DNA from: Aristolochia californica
Lineage: Eukaryota > Streptophyta > Magnoliopsida > Piperales > Aristolochiaceae
Direction of reading: 5' to 3'
DNA length: 64,000 nt
NCBI GenBank assembly: GCA_029961685.1
Contig: JARWKL010000006.1
Location: 15,522,276-15,586,275, forward strand
Shown piece by piece: positions 10,359 through 18,993 of this stretch. The notes under the pieces were generated by a model. The model saw only the letters and a program-made list of their open reading frames with translations. It ran no database searches and was not told where the DNA came from. Both the position numbers and the translations under genes were made by a program. The stretch's first letter is position 1; each line of letters opens with the position of its first letter.

Positions 10359-11345
10359 GAGCAATGCAGAGGTTTTCAGGAGGGGACCGCCAGCGTGCGA
10401 CACGTCTCTTTTCTTTATATTTTTATTTATTACGGAATCATTTAATTTCTTTTTGAAATACTAATCATTAAATAAATTAATGGAGCTTTGCCTCCCTTTC
10501 TTCTCTCCCCGATGACAAATGGTAAGAGTCCTCACATTGAATTGTGCAATATTTCCCTGTAAATTTTTTGTAAAATCTCTTTTTTTTTCAATTTCATCTA
10601 ATTACATCCGTATTGTTGATTCTTAGGATTTCATAGATGATAATTTTAGAAAAAAAGAGAAGAGAAAGATCTAGAGCAATGCAGAGGTTTTCGGGAGGGG
10701 ACCGCCAGCATGCGACATGTCTCCTTTCTTTATATCTTTATTTATTTATGGAATCATTTAACTTCTTTTTGAAAGACAAGTCATTAAATAAATTAATGGC
10801 GCTTTGCCTCCCTTCTTCTCTCCTCGATGACAACCGGTAAGAGTCCTCACACTGAATTATGCAACCTTTCCCTCTAGACTTTTGGTTAAATCTTTCTCTT
10901 TTTTTCAATTTCATCTACTTACATCCGTATGGTTGATTCTTAGGACTCTATGGATGATAATTTTAGAAAAAAAAAAGAAGGAAGAAGAAGGAAGAGAGAA
11001 GAGAAAGTTCTGGAGCAATGCAGAGGTTTTCAAGAGGGGACCGCCAGTGTGCGACACGTCTCCTTTCTTTATATCTTTATTTATTACAGAATCATTTAAC
11101 TTCTTTTTGAAAGACAAGTAATTAAATAAATTAATGGCGCTTTGCCTCCCTTCTTCTCTCCCTGATGACAACTGGTAAGAGTCCTCACACTGAATTGTGT
11201 AACCTTACCCTCTAGACTTTTGGTAAAATCTTTCTCTTTTTTTCAATTTCATCAACTTACATCCGTATTGTTGATTCTTAGGATTCCATAGATAATAATT
11301 TTAGAAAAAAAAAGAGAAGGAAGAAGGAGGAAGAGAAGAGAAAGA
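10359..11345. repeat. Three-copy tandem repeat (about 315-339 bp) that includes an LTR edge
   Basis: Units begin GAGCAATGCAGAGGTTTTC at 10359, 10674 and 11013. Each continues through the same 250-bp body to CGTAT (10609-10613, 10926-10930, 11264-11268) and then the first 57-80 bp of the LTR that begins the element at 11269. Only the third copy goes on into a full LTR. The first two units therefore carry the element's target-site duplication and a truncated LTR edge, showing that tandem amplification happened after the element inserted. Confidence 0.85.
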
Positions 11346-11552
11346 CATGATAGAAACATGGTATACGTCCAAAGAGATGATAAGAAATTAGGGTTTTGGA
11401 CTTATCCAAACCTCCCCCCATAAGAGATATTTATAAATATTAAAACTATCAATATTATAAGTATACCCTTCACTCTAATAAGAGTGAAGAAGAGACAAGA
11501 AATTTAAACTAATTACGTTAGTGCCTTCTTAATTACATCATATATTCCAACA
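11269..11552 (-). repeat. LARD-1 3' LTR
   Basis: On the minus strand this is the downstream LTR, directly preceded by the polypurine tract. Its outer edge is the one duplicated in the tandem array at 10359-11345. Confidence 0.85.
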
Positions 11553-12956
11553 CTCCCCCTCAAGTTGGAAGGTAATGGCAGTAATCCCAGCTTGAACCAA
11601 ATAACATAGATGTAGTAGTAATTTCTTCCATCACAGTGTCCCAAGGTTAAATACGACACTAGGTACAAACTCTCAAAGGGTAGAAATGGGTGATAAAACA
11701 TAAATCGAAACCAAACTCAAAGGATTTTGAACAAATATAGTGATAATAATCACTAAAGTGGCTAATGTCTGTCATTAACGAGACAATGATAAAAGACCCA
11801 CGGGTACCAATAAGAAGTCTCGATGGAGTTAAAACACCCATATAAGTAAAAGGGACCAACCAAAGCAATGGTCCAACAGGGTTAGCCAATAAGGATAAGT
11901 GAGAATCAAATAAAGGATGGTAGGAGAAAGACTACCAAAGGGTAATGGGAAAGAGGAAGATAAGATGTTGAGGCCACCATGTGCTTTATTGTTCTAAGAA
12001 ATTCAAATTCCACATCAGATGAACCAATGCCAACAACAGTCGGCGAATTATGAACCTAAGGCAAGCAACCGGGGAGTTCTTCTTCAGAAAGAATATATCA
12101 ATCAAAGAGACACAATAGTAGTAGCAAATGGGTCAATGCCCAAATAACATGCACCACATATGCAACTGTATAGTAGCGGATAACCGATAAATAATAGAAT
12201 TCCTTAAGAGTAATAAGGACACATGAAATAATTCGCAACAATTCCATCAGTAAATAATGAAGTTGGAACCTAGTAATAATCCAAGATAATAATCCAGTCA
12301 GAGATAGAGAACCGAGTCGAACCGAGTAAGATATCATACCAATATAGCCGAGTCGCGGGAAAATAAACCTTGTGCCCCAGACCCGTATAACCGAGGTAGG
12401 AAATAAGTGGGCCAAGTTAGGTTGACCCAGATTAACTCGACTGAACAGGAGCAAGTGATCTTCTGGTCAGCAAAACCATCACTAGGTGAACTTGGGTGGG
12501 TCAGCAACAACAGTGGAGAAAAAATCTCACGACGTTGGTAATACAACGAATTAGGCTTAAAATCAGCAACATAGTGATAGAACGAAATCCCGTCAATTCG
12601 CAACTGGCTAAGATAGTTTTGGCTTGCCAGCGAAGAAGCATTTCCAGCCAGTAACGTTTGACTTACAACGAGCAACAACAATGATTAAAACGACATGTTT
12701 CTAATCAGCAAGTATGGAAAGTTTCTGTAATTGCATATCTCAACATATAATAGAGATATAGAAAGAAATAGAAAATTTGTAATATGATTAACAGAGCAGC
12801 ATTTTATGATCGAAGCTGCTATTAGAATAATCAAACTCTTTTTCTGATGAATCAAAGAAACTCAAATGGAAATCCTTACTCTGCTACTACCCATCAGTGG
12901 CAGCAAATACTTCTTAAAATAGAGAAGAGAACAGGCATTGAATCATGAAAATCATA

Positions 12957-12968
12957 GCTCTGATACCA
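12957..12968 (-). other. Primer-binding site of LARD-1
   Basis: The minus strand reads TGGTATCAGAGC, complementary to the 3' end of initiator tRNA-Met. Confidence 0.85.
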
Positions 12969-13262
12969 TGTTGATTTTCCGGATTCCATAGATGATAACT
13001 TTAGGAAAAAGAGAGAGAAGGAAGAAGGAAGAAGGAAGAAGAGAGAAGAGAAAGAGAGGATAGAAATATGGTACATGTCCAAAGAGAGGATAGGAAATTA
13101 GGGTTTGGGACTTTTCCAAACCCTCCCCCATAAGATATATTTATAGGTATCAAAACTACCAATATTACAAGTATACCCTTTACCCTAATAAGAGTGTAGA
13201 AGAGACAAGAAATTTAAACTAATTATATTAGTGCCACCCTAATTACATCATATATTCCAACA
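12969..13262 (-). repeat. LARD-1 5' LTR
   Basis: This is the upstream LTR in element orientation. It shares ends and most of its sequence with 11269-11552; the main visible difference is in the GAAGAAGGAAG-type purine tract. It is followed on the minus strand by the primer-binding site. Confidence 0.85.
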
Positions 13263-13267
13263 CGTAT

Positions 13268-13392
13268 TTATATAAAAAAATTACAGTTAGATTTAATTTT
13301 GGTCTCTCGAATCATCTCCGAAGTTGGTGTTACGGAGGACTTTTTCTTCTGTTTTTATGGATCTAGAAGAAGTCGAGGATCTCATGCCAACA
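13268..13392 (-). mobile_element. Copia 3' LTR remnant, split by LARD-1
   Basis: On the minus strand TGTTGGCATGAGATCC starts immediately after the polypurine tract of the copia fragment at 13393-13520, so this is the beginning of its 3' LTR. The LTR runs into the LARD-1 insertion site at 13267. Its continuation should be the non-LARD part of the tandem units left of 11264. The other end was not identified. Confidence 0.6.
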
Positions 13393-13520
13393 ATCCCCCT
13401 CAAGATGGTGAGTATAGATCTCTGATGTCCAACTTGCCAAGTGAGTTATAAAAGTTCTTGCCACATACTGCTCTTGTAAGTATGTCTGCCAACTGGTCTT
13501 CATATTTAATAAACAGAAAT
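13393..13520 (-). pseudogene. Copia pol C-terminal (RNase H tail) fragment
   Basis: The minus strand encodes DQLADILTRAVCGKNFYNSL and ends ...DLYSPS followed by a stop inside TTGAGGGGGA. This is the standard end of a Ty1/copia polyprotein running into its polypurine tract. Nothing of the rest of pol is visible upstream on that strand, so it is a short truncated relic. It belongs to a different copia lineage from Copia-1, whose end is ...LGINDVFSPPV. Confidence 0.75.
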
Positions 13521-13894
13521 TGAATTATTTTGGCTTCAAAGGTTTTTCTCCATGGTCGGATATGGTCTAGGTCATATATTCGCTCTTCTTGAGCACTCCA
13601 TCAGTTTCGATCGGCTGAAGTCTATTTCACGCCAGAGGCCCTCGATATTATTGAAGAATTTTTTAAGATAGTTACCTGTGTCACATGTTGCCAGAGATCA
13701 TACACATGGGAAGTGTCATTGCCATCAAGTTACGTAGTAGTAATTTCGGTGGTCTAGGTCGGGGTTGAAGCTTTACTCAAAGCTTTAGTCATTCTCGTGG
13801 TCAACTCGACCATGAGTAGACGAGATCGAAAGAGATCACCGCTCAAATACCCAACTTGTCTTTACCTAAGATATACATCTCGACAACCTAGGAT
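13521..13894. other. No gene recognised
   Basis: No ORFs with motifs or terminal repeats were recognised. Confidence 0.3.
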
Positions 13895-14095
13895 AGGTCC
13901 GAGTCTGGTCTAACTCAAGTACGGTCTGAGTCTGGTCCAAGCTGAATCCGGTCCAAATCTGGTCTGGTTCGAGTCTTGGTCTGAGTCTATTTTGAGTTGA
14001 GTCCAGTCCAAATCTGGTCTAGGTCGAGTCTGGTCTGGTCTAAATCTAGTCCAGGTTGAGTCATGTTTGGTCTGGTTCAAGTCAACTTGCATCTG
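13895..14095. repeat. Degenerate minisatellite of GGTCTGGTCC-like words
   Basis: About 200 bp consists of imperfect repeats of 5-20 bases built from GGTC, CTGAG and CCAAATCTGG (for example 'ggtccaaatctggtctggtt'). The minus-strand ORF across it (repeated D, Q, T, R and W residues) is a by-product of the repeat, not a credible protein. Confidence 0.7.
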
Positions 14096-14182
14096 ATAAA
14101 AGTCGTGTAGAATTTTTAATTTAATGTAGTTCATGTGTCAGACCACAAAGACGGAAGCGCTTCCATCAAATTTGAAACAATT

Positions 14183-14706
14183 TGTGAAGTTGGGTCCAAG
14201 GCCTATCCCAAAATGACTAACCATCTGAGGAAACCTCTTTCCCAACTAATAAACTCAACATATTTGTTCTCACTAATTGATGTGGGACTATTCCTTTACA
14301 CTCCCCCACACGTGTAGGCCATTTGGGCTTTTACATATGGATAATTTGGGTGGAAGCCCACATATAAGTACTTGTTCTGATACCATGTGAAGTTAGGTCT
14401 AAGGCCTATTCCCAAAATGACTTGCCATCTTAGGAAACCTCTTTCCCAACTAATAAACTCAATATATTTGTTCTCACTAATTGATGTGGGACTATTCCTT
14501 TACACTCCACACACGTGTAGGCCCTCTGGGCTCTTGCATGTGGATAATTTGGGTGGAAGCCCACATATAAGTACCTGTTCTGATACCATGTGAAGTTAGG
14601 TTTAAGGCCTATCCCAAAATGACTAGCCATCTTAGGAAACCTCTTTCCCAACTAATAAACTCAACATATTCGTTCTCTCTAATCCATGTGGGACTATTCA
14701 TTAACA
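14183..14706 (-). mobile_element. TRIM-1 tandem array: three LTRs, two interiors
   Basis: Three LTRs of the TRIM-1 family lie head to tail at 14183-14300, 14386-14504 and 14589-14706 (118-119 bp each). Two interiors of about 85 bp separate them. In the minus orientation each LTR ends AACTTCACA and is followed by TGGTATCAGAAC, a one-base variant of the tRNA-Met primer-binding site. Each interior ends in a purine tract (GTGTGGGGGAG or GTGTGTGGAG). The outermost 5' LTR begins TGTTAATGAATAGTCC, like the copy at 4451. Such LTR-internal-LTR-internal-LTR structures arise by recombination between elements. Flanks (CAATT and CAACC) are not a clean duplication. Confidence 0.85.
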
Positions 14707-14998
14707 CAACCCTAGGCATGTTCATCCTTATGACAAGCTTGTTGTACTCGTTCGAAGATGTCGGCCACTCCATCTTCTTTCCCACCCAAAAGCCTCAAGA
14801 CAGGAAACCCTAATTCTTTCCTCATGTTTTCTTGTGTCCCAAAATGGGTGGTGAGATAAACAAAGACAAGTGGCAAAATAATCTCAGAAACCAAAGCTAG
14901 GAAGCCTCTCGTTTCCTCTTTCTATCCAAACTCCCCCACCCTTTGATGAAATCGCTACCCAAGACGTTGGCGGAAGCTCTTTTCTTACATATCTAAAG

Positions 14999-15568
14999 AT
15001 GGACAGATTAGAGAAGTCCCCCATGTCCTATTTGGACGATAGCGTGAAGGTGTTGGATGTGTGTAACTTCGTGTTGGCGGAGATCAAGAGGTTTTGGCTA
15101 GGCTAGCTTTTGGTTAATTTCGTACTTCACCTGCAGAGGCAATCCAGGGAGGAGACCCCAAAGGATGTTGTGGTTCTCGCCCGAGCACATGATTCACTCG
15201 CAGATTATTGGAGGAGTGAGAGGAGCAGTAGAGGGAGGTTCAATAAACCAGCGACCATGATTTGAGATTTGGCGCAGGGGCTCGGGTCTCCTCCCATCTC
15301 CTCCCAAGGGAAGATCTCTATAGTGGAGAAGCTCCTTCACCGCACCGTCTATGCTGTCAACACCATAATAATACTTGTCCTCAAAGTGATCGAGGCTGTC
15401 TTGGACTCATCGTCGGGGCCAATGCCCGTGGCAGAGGTGCACAAAGACTTCTCGTGGGAGAAGACGCTGAACAGATTAAGCACTGCGCTCGGTAATAAGC
15501 TGCAGGAGCGGTTCACAGGTGAGACACGTTGGTCAGCCATGAAACGAAGGCGGTGGAGAAAAGTGTAG
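14999..15568 (+). pseudogene. BYPASS1-like (BPS1/UPF0496-type) gene relic
   Basis: A decayed reading frame starts around MDRLEKSPM at 14999 and continues LDDSVKVLDVCNFVLAEI, with a stop after about 34 codons. It resumes as LLVNFVLHLQRQ and stops again at 15263. A second frame (15269-15568) carries KISIVEKLLHRTVYAVNTI, a hydrophobic stretch, and then FSWEKTLNRL. The LD.SVKLLDVCN block followed by a later membrane-like segment is what I know from plant BPS1-like proteins, which act in root-to-shoot signalling. Two stops and a frameshift make it a pseudogene. No introns are evident, but these genes are often intronless. A relative such as the ROH1/DUF793 group is possible. Confidence 0.5.
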
Positions 15569-15870
15569 CATCAATCAGTAATGTAAGCGAGTTCGAGAGA
15601 AGAGAGGGATCACAGACCTCGAGGGTGCACGGAGACGAGAGAGGAGGTGTGGGAGAGAGGGCGAACAAAATGAAAGAAGAAGACCGAGAGACAGAGGCCG
15701 GAGAGCTAGTCCGAGAGAAGAGAGGGAGCAGAGACCTCGGGGGCACAAGGAGATGAGAGAGGGGGTGTGGGAGAGAGGGAGTAAAAAAAGAAAACGAGAA
15801 GAGAGCGAGAGAGGGAAAAAAAACGTCGAGGGTTCGAACCCCGACGTTTACTTCATCTGGATGATTGGCA
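15569..15870. repeat. GA-rich region with an imperfect tandem duplication
   Basis: Blocks 15597-15664 and 15714-15781 are similar. Both carry GAGAGAAGAGAGGGA..CAGAGACCTCG and GTGTGGGAGAGAGGG, about 117 bp apart, within purine-rich sequence. ORFs here are compositionally biased and not credited. Confidence 0.6.
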
Positions 15871-16060
15871 AAAAGGGTCAGAAACCAAATTCCATAAATT
15901 ATACGTGGAGATGATGTTCAGCTTCATCTTAGTCATCGAGATGATTTGAAGTCTGGCGCTCCACTAACGACGTCAAGAGATGAACTGAGTAATGTGGCTG
16001 AAGTTCATCTCCTGTGTCAAGTTGACTAACCATCCCCCTCCCCCACCTCCACCAACCCCA
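15871..16060. other. No gene recognised; pyrimidine-rich end
   Basis: Ordinary sequence becomes C-rich from about 16032 and runs into the homopolymer tract. Confidence 0.3.
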
Positions 16061-16085
16061 CCCCCCCCCCCCCCCCCCCCCCCCC
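16061..16085. repeat. Homopolymer of 25 C (poly-G on minus strand)
   Basis: There are 25 uninterrupted C followed by CCTCCCC-type sequence to about 16098. On the minus strand it is a G run preceded by GAGGGGAGGGGGG. That is reminiscent of the expanded polypurine tracts before the gypsy 3' LTRs at 47678-47699 and 48542-48561, but no LTR start was recognised next to it. The glycine-rich segment of the 198-codon minus ORF at 15929-16525 is an artefact of this tract. Confidence 0.8.
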
Positions 16086-16626
16086 TCCCCCCTCCCCTCT
16101 AATTGTAAATTTTCCACGAACAGGGACTGAGCAACATACATATCATCCAGAAAAATAAATACAATGAATTCAAATTGAAAATGAACAGACATATTGGTGT
16201 TGTTCTCATCATCAGAACAATAAAACATCACCCATAGAAATTTTATTTTTTCCATTCCCGGAATTCCTAAAAAATTCCCATCTTGCGTTTCAGACCCAAA
16301 ATTCGGGATTCTGTAAAATTGTCTTTGTTTCTCTACTTCACTAAATAATTTCAATGCCATTGGAGAGGAATTTTGTAAAACATAGAGGGATTTGAGAAAA
16401 GAGAAGACGAAAATTGAAGAAATTCGTCGTAGGAGTTTACCCCAAATGTTTTTGAAATTTGTTTTGTGATGTGCTGCCGAGACTGAGAGTGACATTGAGA
16501 GGGAGAGTGAGAGTTCGGAAGCCAAAGCCCACCGGATTTGTTTCTAATGGAGGCTCCTCTTTTTTCGATGGCAAACAACAACCCTTTAGGGTTTCGTTGC
16601 GAGAGATTTTCCAAGACAGAGGGCTC

Positions 16627-17034
16627 TCAGATTTTTTTCATCCCCTGTTCTGGGAGATGTTTGGCTTCCCATGTGAAGGGGGCTTCCGCCGAACCCAAAT
16701 TAAGACTTTCCGACAAGGGTTGTGCTGAATACCCCTCCGATTTTGCAATTGCAGGGGCCTTGTTGCTGGACTTCAGCTCTGGATTTTCATGCACGAAACT
16801 TGTGAAATTTTCTGGCCCTTGGCCTTTCTTCCTGTCCAAGACAAAGTCTCGAGCAAGTTTAGGTCGTTTGACCTTTTTTGTGGTAGCGAGATGCCTCTCA
16901 ATTGCAAAAATTTTAATGGAAGTTTTACGCATTCCATCCTGCAAGGCTTCTTCCCATACTATAACTCCTGCACGTATTTCTTCCAATAGATCGAGCGCGG
17001 CAATCCATATTACTTGCGATGAAGAATCACTCAT
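16627..17034 (-). CDS. Unidentified ORF directly downstream of an LTR primer-binding site
   Basis: A minus-strand frame of about 135 codons starts at the ATG at 17034-17032 (MSDSSSQVIWIAALDLLEEI). That is only a few bases after a primer-binding site (17055-17041), the position of gag in an LTR retrotransposon. It contains a basic segment (RPKLARDFVLDRKK) and no zinc knuckle or other motif I know. A second open stretch follows in another frame (16351-16614). It may be an unusual gag-like protein of a non-autonomous element, or captured host sequence. Confidence 0.4.
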   Translation of the reverse strand: MSDSSSQVIWIAALDLLEEIRAGVIVWEEALQDGMRKTSIKIFAIERHLATTKKVKRPKLARDFVLDRKKGQGPENFTSFVHENPELKSSNKAPAIAKSEGYSAQPLSESLNLGSAEAPFTWEAKHLPEQGMKKI

Positions 17035-17055
17035 TGTGTTCCCAATCTGATACCA

Positions 17056-17413
17056 GTTATTACGGTCCCGGATCTGACACATGGATTCGTAGGGAGGAAG
17101 AAGAGAAAAACGAAAATCTAGCTAAAGGGAAGCTTGAAAACCCTAGGTTATTTGAAGAGAATGCACACCTCTGAGCTCGTTGAGGAGAAACCAAAACCCT
17201 TGTTTACTCTAAATCAATGGTTGCCTTTTCTCATTACTTTTACCCCTTAAATAGGGTTCACCTTACAAGTTTTAAGATAAAATATTACCAAAATACCCCT
17301 ATAGATAAAATATTACTAAAATACCCTTGTGGTCTATTAATTCTTTAACTGAAATAAAATAAAGTAAATTAAAAAAAAATAATTCATTGAATAATGTTAT
17401 TGTTTGCATAACA
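17056..17413 (-). mobile_element. 5' LTR of a minus-strand LTR element (family A/B)
   Basis: The LTR of about 358 bp ends TTTGCATAACA at 17413. On its inner side the minus strand reads TGGTATCAGATTGGG (17055-17041), a tRNA-Met-type primer-binding site. It is clearly homologous to 24954-25298: shared words include GGATCTGACACA, GGAAGCTTGAAAACCCTAGG and CCCTTAAATAGGGTTCACC. The element's interior lies to the left and its 3' LTR was not found, so the copy is incomplete. The terminal TG is eroded. Confidence 0.75.
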
Positions 17414-17688
17414 CTATGGTAGATCATTTCCATTGGAATAAATTTGAGCGAAACACATGAGAGTCGAGTGTTTATTTCTGTGAGGGTCTACTTATTTAGT
17501 TTACTCCATCTTCGAATGAAAATGCTTACTAAGTAATTGTAAGCTATTTAAGAATATTTGTTTATGATATTTTATGAGTTTTGAAGAGCTTGGTTGTTCT
17601 TTGTTGATGGTGTTACAAACTTGGTGTTTTTGGGAAATTATATTTGAGTTTTGCCCGAGGACGAACAAAAGCTAAGTGTGGGGGAATT
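17414..17688 (+). mobile_element. Athila/Tat-like gypsy 3' end with polypurine tract
   Basis: The sequence GAGGACGAACAAAAGCTAAG then TGTGGGGGAATT (17657-17688) matches the form of the 3' untranslated region and polypurine tract that I know from Athila/Tat-type Ty3/gypsy elements. The coding part is absent because the family A LTR abuts at 17413. Confidence 0.55.
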
Positions 17689-17910
17689 TGATGAGAATCA
17701 AAATATCATATTTTTCTCCCTTAATTCTTAGGATTTTAGAATTATTTGGTGCCTAAATATACTCATTATTCTTATATTTTGATTTAGGGTGCAAATGGAG
17801 GCGTTAAGTGCCAAACGAAGTTAATTGGGTGATTCTGGACAGTTTCAACATCGCTTTGTAATCTAGGAATAACTCTCTCATTAGGGCTCTGATTGAGATG
17901 ATTGAAGATG
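17689..17910 (+). mobile_element. Athila-like 3' LTR, left part
   Basis: The LTR appears to start TGATGAGAATC just after the purine tract at 17671-17686. It is interrupted at 17911-17915 by the Copia-1 target-site duplication and continues at 24108. No tandem partner is in the window. Confidence 0.5.
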
Positions 17911-17915
17911 ATATG

Positions 17916-18501
17916 TGTTACAATGTGGGATCCACCATGGTGCTCGAGTTGGTGGAACCCACCATGAGGATGTGGGACACCAAGAAGAGTCCTCACCCAA
18001 GCAAGCACGAGTTAAGGAATTAAGAAGCACAAGCTGAAATGAGTTAGAAGACTTGAAGATCAAGTGGGACCCACAAATATCTCATGAACTGAAAGATCAT
18101 GAGGGACCCATAAGGATAAGGCCATGAGCTGGCCTCCTCCCTTATATTCACGTGAATGAAGAAAGAGTTCTAGTTCAACTCATATTAGTCTTCTAGTAGA
18201 TAGGTTTGAGTAGACTTATCTTAGAGAGTTAAGAGTTGGAATGTAATTAGGATTGAAAGGATAATTGTATAAGGACTCTACCTCTTCCTCTACTATAAAT
18301 AGAGGTGTTTTAATTCAGAATTAAACAAGTTACACATCTCATTCTTGAGTTAATCTTTCTCTCTCTCTTTGCTTGGTGCCACCTCTCTTTTCTCTTTTAT
18401 TTTTTCTTCTCTCTACCCGAGAGATCTTCTTCCCTTTTCATAGTTTTTTATTTCTTCTTTCTCTTGCTTGGAATAATGGAAAAGGGATCCTAAATTCAAC
18501 A
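17916..18501 (+). repeat. Copia-1 5' LTR
   Basis: This 586-bp LTR starts TGTTACAATG and ends TTCAACA. It is followed by CAGTATCAGAGC (18502-18513), a primer-binding site that differs from the usual TGGTATCAGAGC at its first two bases. Confidence 0.92.
18294..18301 (+). promoter_or_regulatory. TATA box in Copia-1 5' LTR
   Basis: TATAAATA lies in the context CTCTACTATAAATAGAGG. The same box is conserved in the 3' LTR (23894-23901), in the Copia-2 LTR (53449-53456) and, inverted, in the LTR at the window's right end (63608-63615). Confidence 0.7.
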
Positions 18502-18993
18502 CAGTATCAGAGCATTATATTTAGGATCCCTTGTCAAAGGAATGCTCTAAAGAAGTGATGATCAACACCACTCAAAGAAGACTTTATGAAAGAAGAACAC
18601 AAACTGAGAGATAAGTGTTCAATTTTTTTCCTTTTCATGTTACTGGTTTCCGAATTTAGAAGATGATTTAAGGATGGGTATGTGAATGCTTTCATATTAT
18701 TATATTATGGATATGCATGCTTTTCTATCTAGAAGGAGCTATCAAAACAGTTTTGTCAGTTTGGAAATTCTGTTTAGCGAGACCAGTCCATGATCAGATT
18801 GTTGGAATTTTTTTGCATGGGATAAGAGTTTTATGATATAGAAGATTGTTATTGAGTCTCTTATGAGTGGTATTAGAGAAAAAATCAGAATAATAATTTA
18901 GCATCAATACTAAAATTCCCCATACATCGAGTTGTTTGAAGAGTACTACTTGGTGTTATTATTAGAATTTTTTTTTTTGAAGAATGGCCTATC

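Larger units (their letters stand above)
11269..13262 (-). mobile_element. Complete 2-kb non-autonomous LTR retrotransposon (LARD-1), TSD CGTAT
   Basis: Terminal direct repeats are 11269-11552 and 12969-13262 (284 and 294 bp, TGTTGATT...TTCCAACA). The element is flanked by identical CGTAT (11264-11268 and 13263-13267). On the minus strand a perfect tRNA-Met primer-binding site TGGTATCAGAGC lies next to the LTR (12968-12957). A polypurine tract (CTTGAGGGGGAG) abuts the other LTR at 11553-11564. The 1.4-kb interior encodes nothing I recognise; two minus-strand ORFs of 115-118 codons (12098-12681) lack retroviral motifs. It must rely on proteins of other elements. Interior words are shared with 1347-1610 and with LARD-2 (40635-42379). 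Confidence 0.9.

Noticed and set aside
14183..14706. Regular 203-bp repeats that might suggest a CRISPR-like or satellite array
   Set aside because: Each unit has TG...CA LTR ends, a tRNA primer-binding site and a purine tract, so it is a TRIM retroelement array.
14178..14711. A target-site duplication for the TRIM-1 array
   Set aside because: Flanks CAATT and CAACC agree at only three of five positions, not enough to claim.
15929..16525. 198-codon minus-strand ORF with a glycine-rich run
   Set aside because: The glycine run is simply the 25-base C/G homopolymer. The rest lacks motifs and has low-complexity serine and leucine stretches.
16538..17050. 170-codon plus-strand ORF
   Set aside because: It overlaps antisense to the frame that starts right after the primer-binding site on the minus strand. 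Element orientation favours the minus frame.
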